Of a stretch of DNA of 64,000 nt, positions 1 to 8,800 are shown one piece after another; position 1 is the stretch's first letter; the number at the start of each line of letters is the position of its first letter. Source of the stretch: Terriglobia bacterium (GTDB lineage Bacteria > Acidobacteriota > Terriglobia > Terriglobales > Acidobacteriaceae); assembly GCA_020072585.1 (NCBI GenBank), contig JAIQGL010000010.1:1-64000 (forward strand). Direction: 5' to 3'. Made by a program: the position numbers and the translations under genes. The notes beneath the pieces are model-generated. The model was not told where the DNA came from, ran no database searches, and saw only the letters and a list, made by a program, of their open reading frames with translations.

Positions 1-40
1 TAGAAGGAGGTTTCTGGTGCCAAAGCAAAATGCGCACTCC

Positions 41-77
41 TGCGCACTCTTGCGCACGTTTGGCCACAGATGTCACA
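41..77. repeat. 37-bp inverted repeat, left copy
   Basis: Left arm of an inverted repeat matching the reverse complement of 654-690 at 33 of 37 positions. It contains TGCGCACTC, TTGCGCAC, TGGCCACA and ATGTCACA in order. An extra 10-bp tandem copy of TGCGCACTCC sits just outside at 31-40. The arm ends three bases before the ATG of the first HTH gene. Confidence 0.8.
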
Positions 78-80
78 ACA

Positions 81-356
81 ATGAACCCATACGAAAAACT
101 CGATCATGCAGAGCGTGCCTGGACCATGGCCGAGACGGCTGCATTTCTCGGATACTCAGTCAGGCATCTATACAGGCTTGTCCGTCAAAACAAAATTGAT
201 GGCTGGTCAAGGGTTGAGGGCGGACACATCATGTTTTGTCCTTGCAAGCTAAAGGTCTGGCTGGAACGGCGGTTTAATGGCGATGGAAAGCGGCCAACTC
301 GCAGTGGAAGCACTCAGGAACCACCGCGAAAGGATAGTCATGACGCATCAACCTAA
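81..356 (+). CDS. Excisionase-family helix-turn-helix protein
   Basis: Small DNA-binding protein of the MerR-like/excisionase (HTH_17) type, 91 residues from the ATG at 81. The segment WTMAETAAFLGYSVRHLYRL is the helix-turn-helix and a short wing follows (GGHIMFCPCKLKVWL). Such proteins direct excision or regulate integrated elements; this is family knowledge. The start is uncertain: ATG 81 has no clear ribosome site, an in-frame ATG at 30 would add 17 residues encoded by the inverted repeat, and the only strong ribosome site (AAGGAGG, 4-10) is spaced for a GTG at 17 in another frame. The 37-bp repeat 41-77 lies immediately upstream and may be its operator. The next small gene overlaps its stop. 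Confidence 0.7.
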   Translation: MNPYEKLDHAERAWTMAETAAFLGYSVRHLYRLVRQNKIDGWSRVEGGHIMFCPCKLKVWLERRFNGDGKRPTRSGSTQEPPRKDSHDAST

Positions 357-459
357 GGAATCAAAACCCCAAGTTCGTAAGGGCCACACTATGGATCCAG
401 CTAGTTTAAAGCTTTGGATGGAAAGGGAGGCTGCTGCCGGCAAAGTGCAATCAAATTAA
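340..459 (+). CDS. Small protein, overlaps the upstream HTH gene
   Basis: A 39-residue reading frame whose ATG (340) lies inside the last codons of the HTH gene (stop 354-356), preceded by an AAGGA-like ribosome site at 331-335, so translational coupling is plausible. The product is charged (THQPKESKPQVRKG, then LKLWMEREAAAGKV) with no domain I recognise. It could be an accessory peptide of the HTH protein or a chance frame; the coupling is the main support. Confidence 0.35.
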   Translation: MTHQPKESKPQVRKGHTMDPASLKLWMEREAAAGKVQSN

Positions 460-794
460 GCAGACAGCGGTTTAACTCTATCCACCAAATAACACTGAGC
501 GCCTGTTCCTTCTTGGTTGAAGATCGACGGGACTTTTGCGGTACGGCAACAAGCAATAGTTTCGTCCCAACTCCGAGAATAGCTAATGGCCGCAATCATT
601 GCCGAAACGTTGATTGTGGCCTGCCCAGTCCCCGATTGGCTATGCTCTTTCCCTGTGACATTTGTGGCCATTTGTGCGCAAGAGTGCGCATTTGGGTCGT
701 GCCGTAGCGACTAAGGCGGGTCTCTATGCGTCTATCGTTTTGTAGCCCGTTGCCGGTTATTTGGCGCGAGGGTGTTCAGCAAGCGTGAGACGTT
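460..794. other. Intergenic stretch between the two HTH genes
   Basis: About 335 bp without a convincing gene. It holds the right arm of the inverted repeat (654-690). The open frames across it on both strands have no recognisable domain or ribosome site. It presumably also holds the promoter of the gene at 795. Confidence 0.6.
654..690. repeat. 37-bp inverted repeat, right copy
   Basis: Right arm of the inverted repeat, oriented opposite to 41-77. Together the arms enclose the first HTH gene and the 39-residue frame. The arm lies about 105 bp upstream of the second HTH gene at 795. It could be a pair of operator sites, terminal repeats of a tiny non-autonomous element, or recombination directionality sites. 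Confidence 0.8.
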
Positions 795-1154
795 ATGACC
801 TTGATAGAGATACTGGAGAGTCGGGGTGAAGCTCTAACCGTTCAGGAAGTAGCAGAACTCTTGGGAGTTTCTGATAAGCACATTTATGAAATGGTGGCCG
901 ACGGCACATTGCCCGCTTTTTACGTTGGCAGGTCCGTTCGGCTTGATCCACAAGATATAGCTGATTGGCTCCGAAAGAAAAAGTTTCCCGTTGTCCAGAG
1001 CCTCGATGGCAAGGGGCCTCAAAAGCGTCGAGTACTGAATCGAAACGGCCACGGTAGCGGCAATAGTGCCGTTCACAACGCTCTGCGGCGGAAGGTCCAG
1101 CATCTGGAAGCTGCAGCCGTCATTGATAGTGGCAAGACGGCAGAGAAAAGCTGA
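795..1154 (+). CDS. Excisionase-family DNA-binding protein
   Basis: A 119-residue protein with a textbook HTH_17 domain at residues 14-62: LTVQEVAELLGVSDKHIYEM is the helix-turn-helix, followed by the wing PAFYVGRSVRLDPQDIADWL. The family includes phage and ICE excisionases and small regulators. The C-terminal half (about residues 70-119) is basic, low in complexity and unassigned. It sits between the inverted repeat and a zinc-finger mini-gene, in the arrangement expected at the regulatory end of an integrated element, but no integrase is in the window. Confidence 0.85.
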   Translation: MTLIEILESRGEALTVQEVAELLGVSDKHIYEMVADGTLPAFYVGRSVRLDPQDIADWLRKKKFPVVQSLDGKGPQKRRVLNRNGHGSGNSAVHNALRRKVQHLEAAAVIDSGKTAEKS

Positions 1155-1218
1155 AACGACCCCGAGACTGTTGGGCTGTAATTGTCACAATCCCAAAAAT
1201 CGCAAAGGTGAATGCACA

Positions 1219-1407
1219 ATGCCTGAAGATGTTTTCCCGATTGGTACTGGCCCGAGCCTAAACGAATTGACGGAAATGGAGGGCACCCACGCCTTTCAAT
1301 GCGCTGACTGTTCCGAGATTTTTGACACAGTGGTTCAATGGGTACAGCACGCTCTTGATCGGCACAGCGAGATTTTGCCTGGAATCGAGCCGGTCAGAAA
1401 ACAATAG
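1219..1407 (+). CDS. C2H2 zinc-finger mini-protein
   Basis: A 62-residue protein from ATG 1219, chosen because AAAGGTGA lies 8 bases upstream and the frame upstream of it reads through the previous gene. Residues C28-x2-C31-x12-H44-x4-H49 reproduce the classical C2H2 zinc-finger spacing, with an aromatic/hydrophobic core (F35, W41, L46). Single C2H2 fingers in bacteria are known in the Ros/MucR family and in small uncharacterised accessory-genome proteins; this one lacks the Ros flanks. DNA or protein binding is inferred. Confidence 0.65.
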   Translation: MPEDVFPIGTGPSLNELTEMEGTHAFQCADCSEIFDTVVQWVQHALDRHSEILPGIEPVRKQ

Positions 1408-1475
1408 ATCTGTCGGACTGAGGGAACAGGCTGGTCCTTGGGAAAAGCTGAAGGGCGTGCCTGGTATATCCATGA

Positions 1476-1712
1476 TCAATCCATCAATTCCATGCGGAAT
1501 AGATGAAGGGATTCTCGAAGCTCATCAAGTACGTCTACGATGAAAGCGGGCGTGTACAACTCCGGATTTTTCAGCATTCGCTGAGACACGCATACGAACA
1601 TATCGGTCAAATAGAAGTATTCCTCTCCTCGGTTATCCACATAGAGCCCAGGGGCAGTTTTCCTTAAGTTTTCTCCTGTGAGTCGGCGGTGTCGTATGGT
1701 GTTCGGTTCCAC
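1476..1712 (-). CDS. Hypothetical protein, 78 residues
   Basis: Minus-strand frame from a GTG at 1712. The product has a balanced composition with plausible strands and a helical C-terminus (TPAFIVDVLDELRESLHLFR), unlike most shadow frames. No domain is recognised and no clear ribosome site precedes the start. It converges on the zinc-finger gene at 1407. Confidence 0.4.
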   Translation of the reverse strand: MEPNTIRHRRLTGENLRKTAPGLYVDNRGEEYFYLTDMFVCVSQRMLKNPELYTPAFIVDVLDELRESLHLFRMELMD

Positions 1713-1776
1713 TTAGAAAATTCTTGATAGATCGCGCATCCCCGGATGCAGTCCGAATTGGGAGCATCGCGAAACT

Positions 1777-1813
1777 AAAAAGCCGCGCCCCCGAATGCTG
1801 TCAAGGGGCGCGG
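1777..1813 (-). terminator. Rho-independent terminator
   Basis: Perfect 9-bp stem CCGCGCCCC (1783-1791) with GGGGCGCGG (1805-1813) and a 13-nt loop, followed on the minus strand by a run of five T (1777-1781). It lies 136 bp downstream of the minus-strand gene ending at 1949 and fits as its terminator. Confidence 0.8.
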
Positions 1814-1948
1814 GTTGTCAGCGGGTCAGATTGAATGCCAAAACACGTGACTTCGGCACTCTTACAACATCGAAGATGTTCACCGTCGATTGGCTTCTAA
1901 TCGAATGAGCACCCTTGCGATGTAACCGTTCAATCAACTGATCGGAAA

Positions 1949-2170
1949 TCATTCCTTTCGCTCAATCCATTCGCGCAAAATGTGGTTCATCACCGTCCGA
2001 GTCTCCTCGATAATGGCCTGGGTCCGGCGTAACTGATGGTTGAGCTGCTTTGTCGAGAGCGATGAAATGGGGGTTTCCGCTTGGTGTAGGGCATGTGCCG
2101 CATTAATAAGCCCTTGGTTTGCCCAATAGAGGCTGCGGTAGAGATCGATCCTGTCGCTTGCAACTTTCAT
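1949..2170 (-). CDS. Hypothetical helical protein, 73 residues
   Basis: Read from ATG 2170; an upstream in-frame start at 2233 would add 21 residues that look like non-coding translation. The product is almost entirely helical (SDRIDLYRSLYWANQGLINA ... LNHQLRRTQAIIEETRTVMN) and acidic-basic mixed, perhaps a small coiled coil. A good terminator follows at 1777-1813, which supports transcription. Function unknown. Confidence 0.5.
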   Translation of the reverse strand: MKVASDRIDLYRSLYWANQGLINAAHALHQAETPISSLSTKQLNHQLRRTQAIIEETRTVMNHILREWIERKE

Positions 2171-2356
2171 TTGAATTCCAGCCCATTCTTGCCTGGGCCT
2201 GCATGACTGCCATACGAGGCGATGGGCAGCCATTTAAAACATGAACATAATATCAACAAATATACAGTCCATGTCAAGAGAGGAATGCGCTGCGTTTTTA
2301 AGCCGGGCAAGGTTCGGTGGGAAAGCGGTGTTGAAGCTCCTCAGAAGAGGAGTGGG

Positions 2357-2866
2357 CTATTTCCCTCTCTTTCGGAGTTTCTCGATGGCCTTAAGGGCAA
2401 GTAAGGCTCCATAATTTCGCGCTGCAATCCCTTTGCTTGCCATGTGCTTGGTGACGATCTCATGTTCTTCTTCTGACAGGTAATACCGAAGGGGCGTCGT
2501 TTCCACGGGCGCGTGCAATTTCTGGACTTCAAGGCTGGGCCGGAGGAGTTCGCTAACAAACTGGCCAATCGAACCCTTTTGATGCAATCTGAGAAGCAAT
2601 TCCAGCTTCTCCTGCTCCTCGGGAGTTACTTCAAATTCGGCCCGGATCGTAATTTTGTCTTTTCGCTTAGGTTTGGATTTGGCGTCCTTGATGACAAGGT
2701 CGGCAAGAAACTGGCTTACGCTGATCTTTTGTTGCACGCAATAGTCACGAATTTTCTGCTGCTCCTCTTTTGTAACGTCTAAGTAGAGGAAATGGCGGCG
2801 CGGGGTTTCCGCCCTTGGCCTTAATGAGCTGCCACGGTTGGGTCTGACAGCTGGTTCTTTTCCCAT
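2357..2866 (-). CDS. Protein of three tandem ribbon-helix-helix-like units
   Basis: A 169-residue protein that appears to consist of three copies of one beta-helix-helix unit, at about residues 24-62, 73-110 and 126-165. Each begins with a short strand (FLYLDVT, RAEFEVT, RYYLS), then an EEQ/EEEH-led helix, a turn with Gly or Ile-Ser, and a second helix (SVSQFLADLV, SIGQFVSELL, NYGALLALKA). This resembles ribbon-helix-helix regulators of plasmid partition, relaxosomes and antitoxins. AAGGAGG lies upstream of the ATG. A perfect 16-bp palindrome lies 64 bp upstream (2930-2945), suggesting autoregulation. Confidence 0.6.
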   Translation of the reverse strand: MGKEPAVRPNRGSSLRPRAETPRRHFLYLDVTKEEQQKIRDYCVQQKISVSQFLADLVIKDAKSKPKRKDKITIRAEFEVTPEEQEKLELLLRLHQKGSIGQFVSELLRPSLEVQKLHAPVETTPLRYYLSEEEHEIVTKHMASKGIAARNYGALLALKAIEKLRKRGK

Positions 2867-3266
2867 GGCGTAGTGCGCCCTCCTTATATTAGTTGGGCTT
2901 TTAACTCGTAAAATCTATGTATATGTTATCTTGCCGATCGGCAAGAAGCCTAACAATTTTTACACTCCGAATTCGTTAAACCCGTTTTCATGGGGAGAAA
3001 TTCCACAAATCGCGTTCATCCTGAATTCCATAGGCGCCGCAAGAGTCCTCGAATTCGGAGGCCTCAGGTTTCGGATCCATTCGCTTTTTGCAATTTGGCA
3101 AAGTACGATAGCGCCTAGCGTCCGTTCGCGCCAGTCCGGCAGGGAAAGTGCGCAATTTACGGGAGGACGAAGGTTAACATTCTCTCTAATACTGATTCTC
3201 AGAAGCCTGAAACCTGTTTTGCGGGTGAGAACCAGATAGCGAATGGTGGGCGGCAATCCGGTTCAA
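2867..3266. other. Intergenic region with palindrome
   Basis: A 400-bp gap between the RHH-like gene and the hydrolase gene. It contains the 16-bp palindrome at 2930-2945 and AT-rich promoter-like sequence. The open frames across it (plus strand 2931-3239, minus strand 2960-3256) overlap each other and show no domain. I see no RNA gene. Confidence 0.6.
2930..2945. promoter_or_regulatory. Perfect 16-bp palindrome, candidate operator
   Basis: CTTGCCGATCGGCAAG is a perfect palindrome 64 bp upstream of the triple-unit RHH-like gene, next to an AT-rich stretch (2885-2929) that could hold its promoter. Ribbon-helix-helix proteins usually bind such short palindromes. The operator role is inferred. 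Confidence 0.45.
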
Positions 3267-3869
3267 TCAAAGCGTGCATTGCTTCAGAAATGACCAAATC
3301 TCATCCGTGAGACCGGGTCGTGTATAAATGTCATTGTGGTAATGCTTCGGAATAATCCGTAAATCCACAGAAAAATTCGGGTGTTCTTTATATGAGAACG
3401 CCAAAGTGCTTCCGCAATGCCAGCCGGGGTCACAGTTTTCGTCCCCGACCCAAACACCCATGGGGAGACGGCGGGTCCCCGATTCAGCCTTCAACTGAAA
3501 TATCCCTGAAGCCATTGAAGGTGAGTGCAATGCGATAGCAGCGACAAAATGTCTATTTGCATATCCCCAATCGAGTGCTCGCACTGCCCCCAACGAATGC
3601 CCGAAAAAATACACTCGTTTCATGTCTACAGGAAGACAGGTCGTCGTTGTTCGTACTTGCGCTATAACATTGTCAAAATCTGTTGGAGAAAACCATGATC
3701 CGTTGGCACTGGTTGGGGCTGAAACGATTAGTTTTTCCCTTTCAGCGACAGGTTTCCAAAGTTCAATCTGTGACGCGCCGTCACGTCCTCCGCCGTGAAA
3801 GGGAACCAAAAGCGGATGAGCAGTAGATAAATCTTGTGGAACAAAGGTGTCATTGGGAATTGTGGTCAC
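3267..3869 (-). CDS. Alpha/beta hydrolase, PHB-depolymerase/esterase-like
   Basis: A 200-residue serine hydrolase of the poly(3-hydroxybutyrate) depolymerase/LpqC type. The oxyanion-hole motif HGGG is at residues 25-28, the nucleophile elbow GHSLG has Ser92, and a C-terminal KHYHND segment supplies the likely catalytic His. No signal peptide is seen, so it is probably cytoplasmic. The start is a GTG without a strong ribosome site. Substrate cannot be read from the sequence. It may be island cargo unrelated to defence. Confidence 0.75.
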   Translation of the reverse strand: MTTIPNDTFVPQDLSTAHPLLVPFHGGGRDGASQIELWKPVAEREKLIVSAPTSANGSWFSPTDFDNVIAQVRTTTTCLPVDMKRVYFFGHSLGAVRALDWGYANRHFVAAIALHSPSMASGIFQLKAESGTRRLPMGVWVGDENCDPGWHCGSTLAFSYKEHPNFSVDLRIIPKHYHNDIYTRPGLTDEIWSFLKQCTL

Positions 3870-3906
3870 TATGACTTAGCTCGACTTTTCAAATCGCGAT
3901 ATCGAT

Positions 3907-4473
3907 TCAATATACTAAGACCGTTGACCGTTCCATCAGGAATTGTTTAAAACAGCGCACACCTTCTGCCCACCAATGTTCGGCTTCCTGTTCAGTGCGT
4001 CCAAGACCGTAATTCCAAAATTCAAGCGTCCACCAATTACCCCAATGGAAATTTACAGTGGGACGCATGTTGAACATTACTTGCACCATATTGTGTTCAA
4101 TGCACTTGGAGCCATAAAGCCGATATGTATCGATGAGTTCGAGAAGGGATTGCTGCGACCGACAGGCATTAAGGTCAGCAAAGGCAATGTCAACATAAGA
4201 GCCGGAGTGGAAAGAATATTCAGGCGGAACTCTTGGATGCGAATACCCGAAGTTAATCCACTTTTCACACCCGAACGATTGAAATATGCTTGGATGAGAA
4301 TTTAGGTCCTTGACGAACTCGTGAAGAGCACGGGCTTTTCTTAATTCTGGGATGAGGTCGAGCGCGCCAGGGTTCTCACGCAAGTTTTCATAGCTATGGC
4401 TTCCCTCGTCATCCCGGGAATAGGGGATTCCTAGCGGCTTCTCCAAAATCTCAATCTTGTCAGAAAACCACAT
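3907..4473 (-). CDS. Hypothetical protein, 188 residues
   Basis: Coherent protein-like composition with many aromatic residues (EKWINFGYSHPRVPPEYSFH; HWGNWWTLEFWNYGLGRTEQ). The C-terminal part resembles small immunity-type or transposase-accessory proteins only in general character; I recognise no family. It lies 37 bp upstream of the hydrolase in the same direction, so the two could share a transcript. No signal peptide or membrane segment. Confidence 0.6.
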   Translation of the reverse strand: MWFSDKIEILEKPLGIPYSRDDEGSHSYENLRENPGALDLIPELRKARALHEFVKDLNSHPSIFQSFGCEKWINFGYSHPRVPPEYSFHSGSYVDIAFADLNACRSQQSLLELIDTYRLYGSKCIEHNMVQVMFNMRPTVNFHWGNWWTLEFWNYGLGRTEQEAEHWWAEGVRCFKQFLMERSTVLVY

Positions 4474-4653
4474 GAGCGGATTATATGCAGAATTGACTTT
4501 CGCTGCAACTTCGCCTAGCCTTTTACCCGCTGATTCAAAGCGCTAAGTTCAGTTTGTCTGCGCGGAAAAGACGAATTACTCGCAACTAAAATTCACGCAC
4601 ACGCTGGTGCTATTCAATTTCGAGGGGGCCCCACGTGAAGCGGGCAAAGGAGT

Positions 4654-5889
4654 TCAATTGGTTGTGTGTCGGATGACGTCCCACGCATAGTCCCATGCAA
4701 TCCTCTCCTGCTCCAATCGAACGTTACGGCCCCACTGTTGCTGTTTAAGGGCTCTATAAACACCGTTTTCCGAGTCCGTGAGCAATGGCAATTCAGAAGC
4801 CGGATATTGTTCCGCTTCCTGGCCCCATAGAGTCCTGTGGGAAATCAAGGTAGCTTCATCCATTAACACCGATCGCATCTCGGGAAGGCATTTTCGGGCT
4901 AGGCTCAAGATTGCAAACCCATATGTGTCTATGTCGCCCCAATAAATGCACTCTGCACTAGAAATCCAAGGGATTTGGCTGACTAGGGTGACTCCGAAGC
5001 CAAGTCCAGTCACAACAATCGCTCCTGACAATTCATTGAAGGCCAGCCCCGTTTGAAGATTTTCGACAAGATAAACCTTCGATGCTGGCAGTTTGAGAGC
5101 AGCAATTTCCTCCACCGGACATGTCAAATCCAGCAAGCCCCCAGTGCACTTGCCCAAAGAAGGATCCAAAAGGCGAAGACGCACCAATCCCGGGCTTTCT
5201 TTGAGACCACAGCGCTGAAAGAAGTTCAAATGGTTTGAAGAGTCGTGCTGCAAGTCAGCGACAAGATCTGTAATCAATCTCGTTCTGGTCTCGAGCCATT
5301 TGGTGTCGAGTCCTGCAATCGGGATCTGTCGAGGATACAAATTTGACCTTGGATTTTTCTCAATCCAGGCAAGCACATCTTTAATGCGCTGATAATCCTG
5401 CTCGTCATAATCCGCTAGGGCGTCAAAATAGTCGCACAATTTGGTACTGAGATGAGGCCATAATCGTGTTATATCGTGGAAGCGAGTAGAGGCTCGTCGC
5501 CAGCGCACATTTTCTCCTATCCACGAAGCAACCTGCTCCGGTCCACTTAATATCAGTGCCGCTGGCATCCGGTGGCTCCCGATCACTCTCCAATGCTTTT
5601 CACACCACTCAAGCTCTCCAGCACCTTTCCAGTCACGCCAAGATGATACCCAGGAGCGAATCGCATCAAACTGCCGTTGTGCTTCATTTTCTGTCGGCGG
5701 ATCGAGCGATAACTTAAGAGGCCAGATGTTATCTATATTCGTGGACGCATGAGTGCGTAACCAGTTACGGTGCTGGTTCCGGTAGCGTCGTTCAAGCAAG
5801 TGGCGGATGTCCTCAGGAAACTTCACTGGCGATTTGAGCTCTTGCACGTTCAGGGAGTTTAAGTCGTTCTTCTTGCTGATCGTATTCAA
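4654..5889 (-). CDS. jetD: Wadjet protein JetD (DUF3322/DUF2220 nuclease subunit)
   Basis: Toprim-like nuclease subunit of the Wadjet plasmid-defence system, 411 residues. The N-terminal half matches DUF3322 (begins near KFPEDIRHLLERRYRNQHRN), and the C-terminal half matches DUF2220, with the conserved toprim signature VENLQTGLAF then YWGDIDTYGF and LMDEATLISH. In Wadjet, JetD cleaves DNA held by the JetABC SMC-type motor. The annotated ATG overlaps jetC by 77 bp; a GTG at 5826 would cut the overlap to 14 bp and begins right at the domain, so it is a credible alternative. It is last of four overlapping genes. Confidence 0.93.
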   Translation of the reverse strand: MNTISKKNDLNSLNVQELKSPVKFPEDIRHLLERRYRNQHRNWLRTHASTNIDNIWPLKLSLDPPTENEAQRQFDAIRSWVSSWRDWKGAGELEWCEKHWRVIGSHRMPAALILSGPEQVASWIGENVRWRRASTRFHDITRLWPHLSTKLCDYFDALADYDEQDYQRIKDVLAWIEKNPRSNLYPRQIPIAGLDTKWLETRTRLITDLVADLQHDSSNHLNFFQRCGLKESPGLVRLRLLDPSLGKCTGGLLDLTCPVEEIAALKLPASKVYLVENLQTGLAFNELSGAIVVTGLGFGVTLVSQIPWISSAECIYWGDIDTYGFAILSLARKCLPEMRSVLMDEATLISHRTLWGQEAEQYPASELPLLTDSENGVYRALKQQQWGRNVRLEQERIAWDYAWDVIRHTTN

Positions 5890-8800
5890 TCATGAGAATG
5901 CCCGAATTGCGCCTATCGGCAATCTCTATGAAACATGCGCCTCCTATGAATGGCTCCAAGGTCATGACCGACTTCAATGGAGTAGCGACGATCATTTGGA
6001 AACCGAAATTGGTGAAGATATTCATACATAGCGTAGTAAATTCATTGTCTGTTTTGTCGAAGGCTTCATCCAACACTACTGGTGCATAAACTGGCATCCC
6101 CTGGTCGTTTCCGCCAAGTTGATATCTGAGCGCTGCGGCGAGACAGGTTGTTGCGAGCTTTTGCCGTTGTCCTCCCGACTTTCCGGCTCCGCTCCTGTAT
6201 ACCTCAATATTTGTACCGTCAGCATCAATCTCGCGCCCAATAAATTCGACATGATGACGCACATCTAAGACAGCCTCGCGCCAGTGCTTCTGCTCTGGAT
6301 CGTGACTGGCGAGCCTCTCGACAATTGTCCGGAGATTAATAAATCGTTCTTCTGCGATCTGACGATCATCTCCCCATGCATGACTCAGTACCTGTTGGAT
6401 CTCCTGTTTGAATTCGCGGACTTCTGGAAGCTGTCGATCGGATACTTCGATAACCAGGCGAGTGCCTGAATTGAACTCGGCGTTGCTGAGACTCTCATTT
6501 ACCAACTCCATCCGCTCGAGAATTTCTTTTCGTGCGCGGTTCAAGTGCGTAGAGAGAGCCACGAGATTTTGATGACTCTGGTTTTGCAGCAGATCAAAGA
6601 ATCGCTGCTCGTGCGCTGGCAATCCGTCTAGTTCCAATCGGCTCAATAGAGCAAAAAAATCTGCTGCGCTGGCGAGGGTCGAATCCATATTGCTCGCATC
6701 CATTGGCCAGCGGCGTTTGAAATCCGCGAAAGCATTTTCTATCTTCCTCTCGCACTCATGCACATTAGACCCAATCGATTTGTCTTCCTCCCCAATCGCT
6801 TTCAATACCGTTCGCGTGTGTTTGTCAAGATTATCCAACGAAAGTCGCTCGCCGACCCGACTGAACCGACTCTCCAAGCCATGGCGCTGGCGATCAGTCA
6901 ATTCAATTCTCCCCGGCTCTTGAAGAAGAGCTTCCAATCTCTTTGTGTGAGACTTGATGTCCTTGTCAGCATCCTGCCACTTCACTTTAGCGTTACGAAC
7001 ATCAGTTTCGGCATCTCGAATCTGTTGTTTTTGAGTTGCTATCCGCCGGCCAATTTGTTGCAAGTCAGCGTTTCCATCTCGTACATCACTCAGCTGTCTA
7101 TCAATAGCAGCGATCTGAACAATGAGCGGTTCCACATCAACTTCATGCCACTGAACGTTCGCTAACGCCTGGCACTGCATTGCTCGGATCGCCTGCCTTT
7201 CTTCTTCGTTTGAAAGCTGCTTGCCTTTGGTCTCAAGTTCCGTGATTCTTGTCCCAAGTTCCTGCGCCTGACGTTCATAAAGCGCGAGCTTCTCGCGATT
7301 GTCGAATCCCAGGCACCAGTACCGAGGATCATCAATTCCCCTGCGATCATCCTTTTCGTGATGAGACTTGCCGTGGCGAATCTGGCCCGTGAGCGTCAAT
7401 GCCCGTTCCGCATTTCTGAAGGCCTGCATTGAATCCACGCAAGCATAATCGAAGCGCTGTCTGAGTTCTGACCTCAACCACTCGGCGTGTTCTGAATCTT
7501 TAATCTTGATCTTCAAAAACACGGAATTGGATGCTACAGGACGCGGATTCAAAGAATCGGATCTAGTTGTGCGATGATACACGAGGCGCATCCCCAAATT
7601 GACACCGTTGATGTAATTTGACAAGGCAGCGTAATAACGGTCTTCGACAAGAAGAGAGAGAGCAAGACCCCGGAGAAGACGCTCAACAGCTCCCCGCCAA
7701 CTAGACTCTTCCGGCAGCACTTCAAGTAGCTCTCCGGCAAACGGCAGAAGAGATTCCTGAACACCGATCCCTTCAGCTATTTGGCGCCTCAGATCAAGCA
7801 TTGATGCTGGCATATTTGAACGTTGCCGCTTGAGAGCTGCAATTTCCCTCAGAGCATCCGCCCATTCATTCTCGGTCTGTTTTTTACGGCTCGTTACATC
7901 AAATAACTCTTCTTGAATCGTTTTGCGATTCTGGTGCCAATTCTCGATTTCACGGCGTGCAGTGGCGGCCAACTCAGCAAACTCCTGTGGGGAAACCGAC
8001 GCCTTCCAACCAAGCTGTACACATATTCTCTTTATGTGGTCTCGTTTCTCCGACCGCTCTTTACGAAGCCGTTCCAGAGATTCCTTTTCCGCTTCCCACT
8101 GTTCAACACGATCCCCGCCGAGATTTCTATGCTGTTGCTCAAGACCAAGCAGCACCGAATGCTGAGCATCCAGAAACTTTTCAGTGCTGCTCACCTCTCC
8201 AGTGGCGGCTTCTAATTGCACATTCAGCTCAGAAATTCGCTCCCGCAATAGAGCTATCCGACTCAACTCGCAGAAGGTGTCCAGACCAGCACGCTGGGAA
8301 TCCAACTCAATTTGGTCAGCGTTCAATGCGAGAAGCCGTTGGTGTTCCGTCCGCGCCGGTGTAAGAGTTTGCACTTGTTCCCGCGCAATCACAACGGCCT
8401 GATGCGCAGCATTCAACTCTGTGAATTCGGATACCAGCCTTTCGGCAACCTGAAATGTGGCGGGCCGTTCAAGCATGAAGTCCCGAAGAAAGACATTCAA
8501 ATCGCCCAGATTTTTCGCCGATTGGGTCTTGTGTAACAGACGTAAGGCCATCTCGTGCTCGATTCCGAGTAATCGACAAAAGTGATCACAGTAAGGCCGA
8601 AAATCATCGCGGGCGAAAGCATCCGGGAATGACTGCTTCAGCTTTCGAATATCAAGATCAAATTCTCTGAGCTCTAGCAGGTCGAATGGTCGTTCGAAGA
8701 TGAAGAAGTGATACCTCACGTCCGCGCTATTGCATGAGTTTCCGCGAATCCAGAAGACCCGAACCAGAACAACAATCTGTTCTTGGGCGTTGCGGTAAGT

